From JADLEX01 sp964586775 (lineage in GTDB: Bacteria; Lernaellota; Lernaellaia; JACKCT01): DNA of 18,398 nt. The translations under genes and the position numbers were made by a program. The notes beneath the pieces were generated by a model that saw only the letters and a list, made by a program, of their open reading frames with translations, made no database searches and was not told the origin of the DNA. Positions 16,401 through 18,398 of this stretch are shown piece after piece; position 1 is the stretch's first letter, and each line of letters opens with the position of its first letter. The stretch lies in assembly GCA_964586775.1 (NCBI GenBank), contig CAZPJD010000133.1, positions 1-18,398 of the forward strand, read 5' to 3'.

Positions 16401-17732
16401 TTATTCGTCCACGTCTTCGGCGTCCGCGTCGACCTCGGCCTCGGGGGCGTCCACCCACTCGGCATTTGCATTTTCGAGCAGGAAGTCGACCGCCTTGTCC
16501 TCGGTGATCTGGTGACGCAAGCCGTGGACCATGTCGTTCTTCTGATAGTACGCGGCGAGTTCCGCCGCCGATTGGCGATACTGCTTCGCCCGATCCTCGT
16601 AATGCGCCTGCAGATCGTCGTCGGAGCACGCGATGCCCTCGGCCTTGGCGATGGCGTCGAGCAGCAGCACGGCCTTGACCTCCTTGACCGCCTCGGGACG
16701 CATGCGCTCGTCGTAGCCGCGCAGGATCTCTTCGGCGCCGTCGCCCTGCAGGCCCGAATACATCAACGTGTAGCGGGCGCGCTCCTTCATCGATTCGAGC
16801 TGTTTGCCCACCATCGAGTCGGGCACGTCGAAGTCGTTCGACGCGAGCAGCGCCGCGACCAACTCACTGCGGTCGTGATCCTTCGCGCGGCGTTCGGCGT
16901 CCTTCAACAGCAACCCGCGCTCGTGAGCGCGCAGCTCGTCGAGCGACGGGAATTCGCCGAGATCCTTGGCGAATTCGTCGTCGATCGCGGGCTCCTGCCG
17001 CGTCTTGAGCGACTTGACGGTCACGGTGAATACGGCCGCTTTACCCGCCAGATGCTTCGCGCCGTATTCTTCGGGGAAGGTGACGTTGACATCGAGCGTC
17101 TGGCCGGCGCGCGCGCCGACGACCTGATCCTCGAAACCGGGGATGAACGAGCCGCTGCCCAGTTCGAGCAGGTGGTTCTCGCCCTTGCCGCCGTCGAACG
17201 GCACGCCGTCCACCTTGCCCTCGTAGTCGATCTCGGCCACGTCGCCGTTTTGCGCGGGGCGGTCGTCGTCAATTGGCACCAGCTGGGCGCGCGACTTGGC
17301 GAGCTGCGCGAGCCGCCGGTCGATCAGGGCTTCGTTCACCGCCGGGCGACGACGCTTCACCGTCACGCCCTTGTAGTCCTTGGGTGCGATCTCGGGCGAA
17401 ACCTCCACCAGGGCCACCGCGCCGAACGCGCCCTCGGGGTCGAACGCGCTCGACTCGATCTCGGGACGGGCCACGAGTTTTAGATGGTGCTCCTCGATCG
17501 CTTTGTCGAGGGCTTCCTGAAGCAGGTCGCCTTTCAGCTCTTCCATCACGTGCTCGCCGTAATGGCGCTCGATCATCGACATCGGCGCCTTGCCCGGGCG
17601 AAATCCGCGGATCTGAGCGTGGCGGCGAACGTCATTGAGCATGTTGCGCCGACCGCTCTGGACGCGCTCGGCATCGACCGAAATGTGAATGCGCTGCTTG
17701 ACCGGCGAGACGGCTTCAACCCGGATATCCAT
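16401..17732 (-). CDS. tig: Trigger factor (ribosome-associated chaperone and peptidyl-prolyl isomerase)
   Basis: The 443-residue protein binds the ribosome near the exit tunnel and helps new chains fold. The N-terminal ribosome-binding domain holds the signature GFRPGKAP (43-50). The FKBP-type isomerase domain covers about 162-245 (NGDVAEIDYEGKVDG, then FIPGFEDQVVGARAG). A helical C-terminal chaperone domain ends in an acidic tail. The ATG at 17732 follows GGGGA and starts the conserved MDIRVEAVSP; the frame is open for about 37 more codons upstream, but that part is not conserved. It heads the tig-clpP-clpX cluster, a common bacterial arrangement. Confidence 0.97.
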   Translation of the reverse strand: MDIRVEAVSPVKQRIHISVDAERVQSGRRNMLNDVRRHAQIRGFRPGKAPMSMIERHYGEHVMEELKGDLLQEALDKAIEEHHLKLVARPEIESSAFDPEGAFGAVALVEVSPEIAPKDYKGVTVKRRRPAVNEALIDRRLAQLAKSRAQLVPIDDDRPAQNGDVAEIDYEGKVDGVPFDGGKGENHLLELGSGSFIPGFEDQVVGARAGQTLDVNVTFPEEYGAKHLAGKAAVFTVTVKSLKTRQEPAIDDEFAKDLGEFPSLDELRAHERGLLLKDAERRAKDHDRSELVAALLASNDFDVPDSMVGKQLESMKERARYTLMYSGLQGDGAEEILRGYDERMRPEAVKEVKAVLLLDAIAKAEGIACSDDDLQAHYEDRAKQYRQSAAELAAYYQKNDMVHGLRHQITEDKAVDFLLENANAEWVDAPEAEVDADAEDVDE

Positions 17733-17744
17733 GGCGATCCCCAA

Positions 17745-17759
17745 GCCCCGAAACGGGGC
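17745..17759 (-). promoter_or_regulatory. Hairpin in the tig leader
   Basis: GCCCCG and CGGGGC (six pairs) enclose a three-base loop about 13 bases upstream of the tig ATG, right beside its GGGGA ribosome binding site. It might limit ribosome access. No T-tract follows, so it is not a terminator. Confidence 0.4.
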
Positions 17760-17843
17760 GCTTGACGGCCCCGCGCGCGAAATTTGGCGATCGGCGGGGC
17801 GAAAAGACGCGTTTGGCGCCGCGTTGGCCGGGCGCCGCGCCAA

Positions 17844-17872
17844 CGTCTACCCCAAGGGCCGAAAAACGTCAA
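17844..17872 (-). promoter_or_regulatory. Possible tig promoter
   Basis: On the minus strand TTGACG (17872-17867; 5 of 6 matches) is followed after 17 bases by TAGACG (17849-17844; only 3 of 6). The spacing is ideal but the -10 box is weak. It lies about 110 bases before the tig start. Confidence 0.3.
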
Positions 17873-17930
17873 CGCACGGCGTTTACCGTCGTTTGTGTGA
17901 GAAACTTCCGGTGAAGTGTGAAATTTTGAT

Positions 17931-18086
17931 ATGCACGAGGAGTTTTTTTATGCGATGATAAAGGTACGTGGCGGCGGTGCCGATGCCAGATATAGGAAGG
18001 CGAGCGCGAGCCCGGAAGCCGAGGGGTGCGGAGGAAGGGCCGCGGATTTGAAATGCGCCGGACATCCGAACGTAACGGATGGTTAA
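17931..18086 (+). CDS. Small open frame, doubtful (51 codons)
   Basis: An ATG at 17931 opens a 51-residue frame rich in Gly, Ala and Arg that ends 83 bases before the response regulator. It has no good ribosome binding site of its own. An AGGAG at 17938-17942 lies seven bases before another ATG at 17950, which would encode only Met-Arg-stop; that stop overlaps an ATG at 17955 in the 51-residue frame. Coding is unproven and the sequence matches no family I recognise. Confidence 0.2.
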   Translation: MHEEFFYAMIKVRGGGADARYRKASASPEAEGCGGRAADLKCAGHPNVTDG

Positions 18087-18135
18087 TTTCGGCGGGCTGT
18101 CATGAATGTGGAAAACGAGTGAAACGAGCGGTTTT

Positions 18136-18156
18136 CGCGGGACGTGTGGTCCCGCG
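18136..18156 (+). promoter_or_regulatory. Hairpin next to the response regulator ribosome binding site
   Basis: CGCGGGAC and GTCCCGCG form a perfect eight-pair stem with a five-base loop (GTGTG), ending just before the GGGGGAG ribosome binding site of the gene at 18170. It could modulate translation. GAAAAC (18111-18116) and GTTTTC (18131-18136) give an alternative, weaker pairing that shares one base with it. Confidence 0.45.
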
Positions 18157-18169
18157 GGGGAGCGTGACG

Positions 18170-18398
18170 ATGGCTAAAATTGTTGTGATTGATGACGAGG
18201 AGTCGATTCGGACGTTGCTCGCCCGGATTCTCTCGCACTCCAACCATGAGGTCCGCACCGCGGCGAACGGCAAAGCTGGTTTTCGTCTTCTCAAGGAAGA
18301 CCCGGCCGATCTGGTCATCACCGACATCCTGATGCCGGAGATGGACGGTCTCGAGGTGCTGATGGAACTGCGTCAGAGCTATCCCGATATGCGCTTCA
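18170..18398 (+). CDS. CheY-like response regulator, N-terminal part (runs off the window)
   Basis: The 76 visible residues form the first two thirds of a receiver domain. MAKIVVIDDEESIRTLL carries the acidic pair that binds magnesium (Asp9, Asp10), and LVITDILMPEMDG holds the phospho-acceptor Asp in the TD-x-x-MP context. A partner histidine kinase would phosphorylate it. Whether it is a stand-alone CheY-like protein or has an output domain cannot be seen because the gene is cut by the window edge. The ATG follows GGGGGAG with good spacing and is preceded by a strong hairpin. Confidence 0.93.
   Translation, partial: MAKIVVIDDEESIRTLLARILSHSNHEVRTAANGKAGFRLLKEDPADLVITDILMPEMDGLEVLMELRQSYPDMRF

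Larger units (their letters stand above)
17733..18169. other. Divergent intergenic region between tig and the response regulator gene
   Basis: These 437 bases hold no established gene. Going rightwards there is a small hairpin before tig (17745-17759), a possible minus-strand promoter (17844-17872), an AT-rich stretch (about 17915-17960), a small open frame (17931-18086) and a stable hairpin just before the response regulator (18136-18156). I do not recognise any RNA family in it. Confidence 0.5.

Overview
The window is a stretch of a GC-rich bacterial chromosome with dense coding on both strands. It carries core genes of haem/siroheme synthesis, isoprenoid synthesis (non-mevalonate route) and ATP-dependent proteolysis (tig-clpP-clpX), mixed with envelope and secreted proteins. 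Long Asp-rich linkers next to terminal cysteines, Sec and lipoprotein signals, and the gene content suggest a Gram-negative-type bacterium of the former Deltaproteobacteria or a similar lineage (Myxococcota-like or a candidate phylum). That placement is inference; no rRNA is present to confirm it. I see no tRNA or rRNA gene, insertion sequence or CRISPR array.

Layout. 1-219 is the 3' end of an MFS-type transporter. On the minus strand follow hemA (275-1546) and a siroheme-branch dehydrogenase that overlaps it (1522-2181), then ispE (2427-3272). From a divergent region, the plus strand carries a small Cys-rich lipoprotein (3420-3875) and a three-gene cassette (3925-6241): a membrane-anchored thioredoxin-fold protein lacking a CxxC, an ABC ATPase and an ABC-2 permease, joined by ATGA overlaps and preceded by a promoter that would give a leaderless mRNA. 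Minus-strand genes for a tocopherol-cyclase-like protein (6272-7327) and a P1-family N-terminal-nucleophile peptidase (7461-8438) follow.

A B12-binding radical SAM gene (8699-10088, plus) appears frameshifted near its N-terminus. It converges on a GH84 beta-N-acetylglucosaminidase gene (10101-12601, minus), also broken by a single-base frameshift near 11000. Divergent from GH84 is an unrecognised secreted protein (12712-14247). Both of these exported proteins end in an Asp-rich stretch followed by Cys-Gly-Cys at the extreme C-terminus. A strong bidirectional terminator separates this region from clpX, clpP and tig (14320-17732, minus). The right edge holds a 437-base leader/intergenic region and the start of a CheY-like response regulator gene.

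The most interesting features are the shared Asp-rich/CGC-COOH tails, a candidate C-terminal sorting or anchoring signal without a membrane helix; the non-canonical thioredoxin/ABC cassette with its predicted leaderless start; and two independent apparent frameshifts, which are either assembly errors or real lesions.
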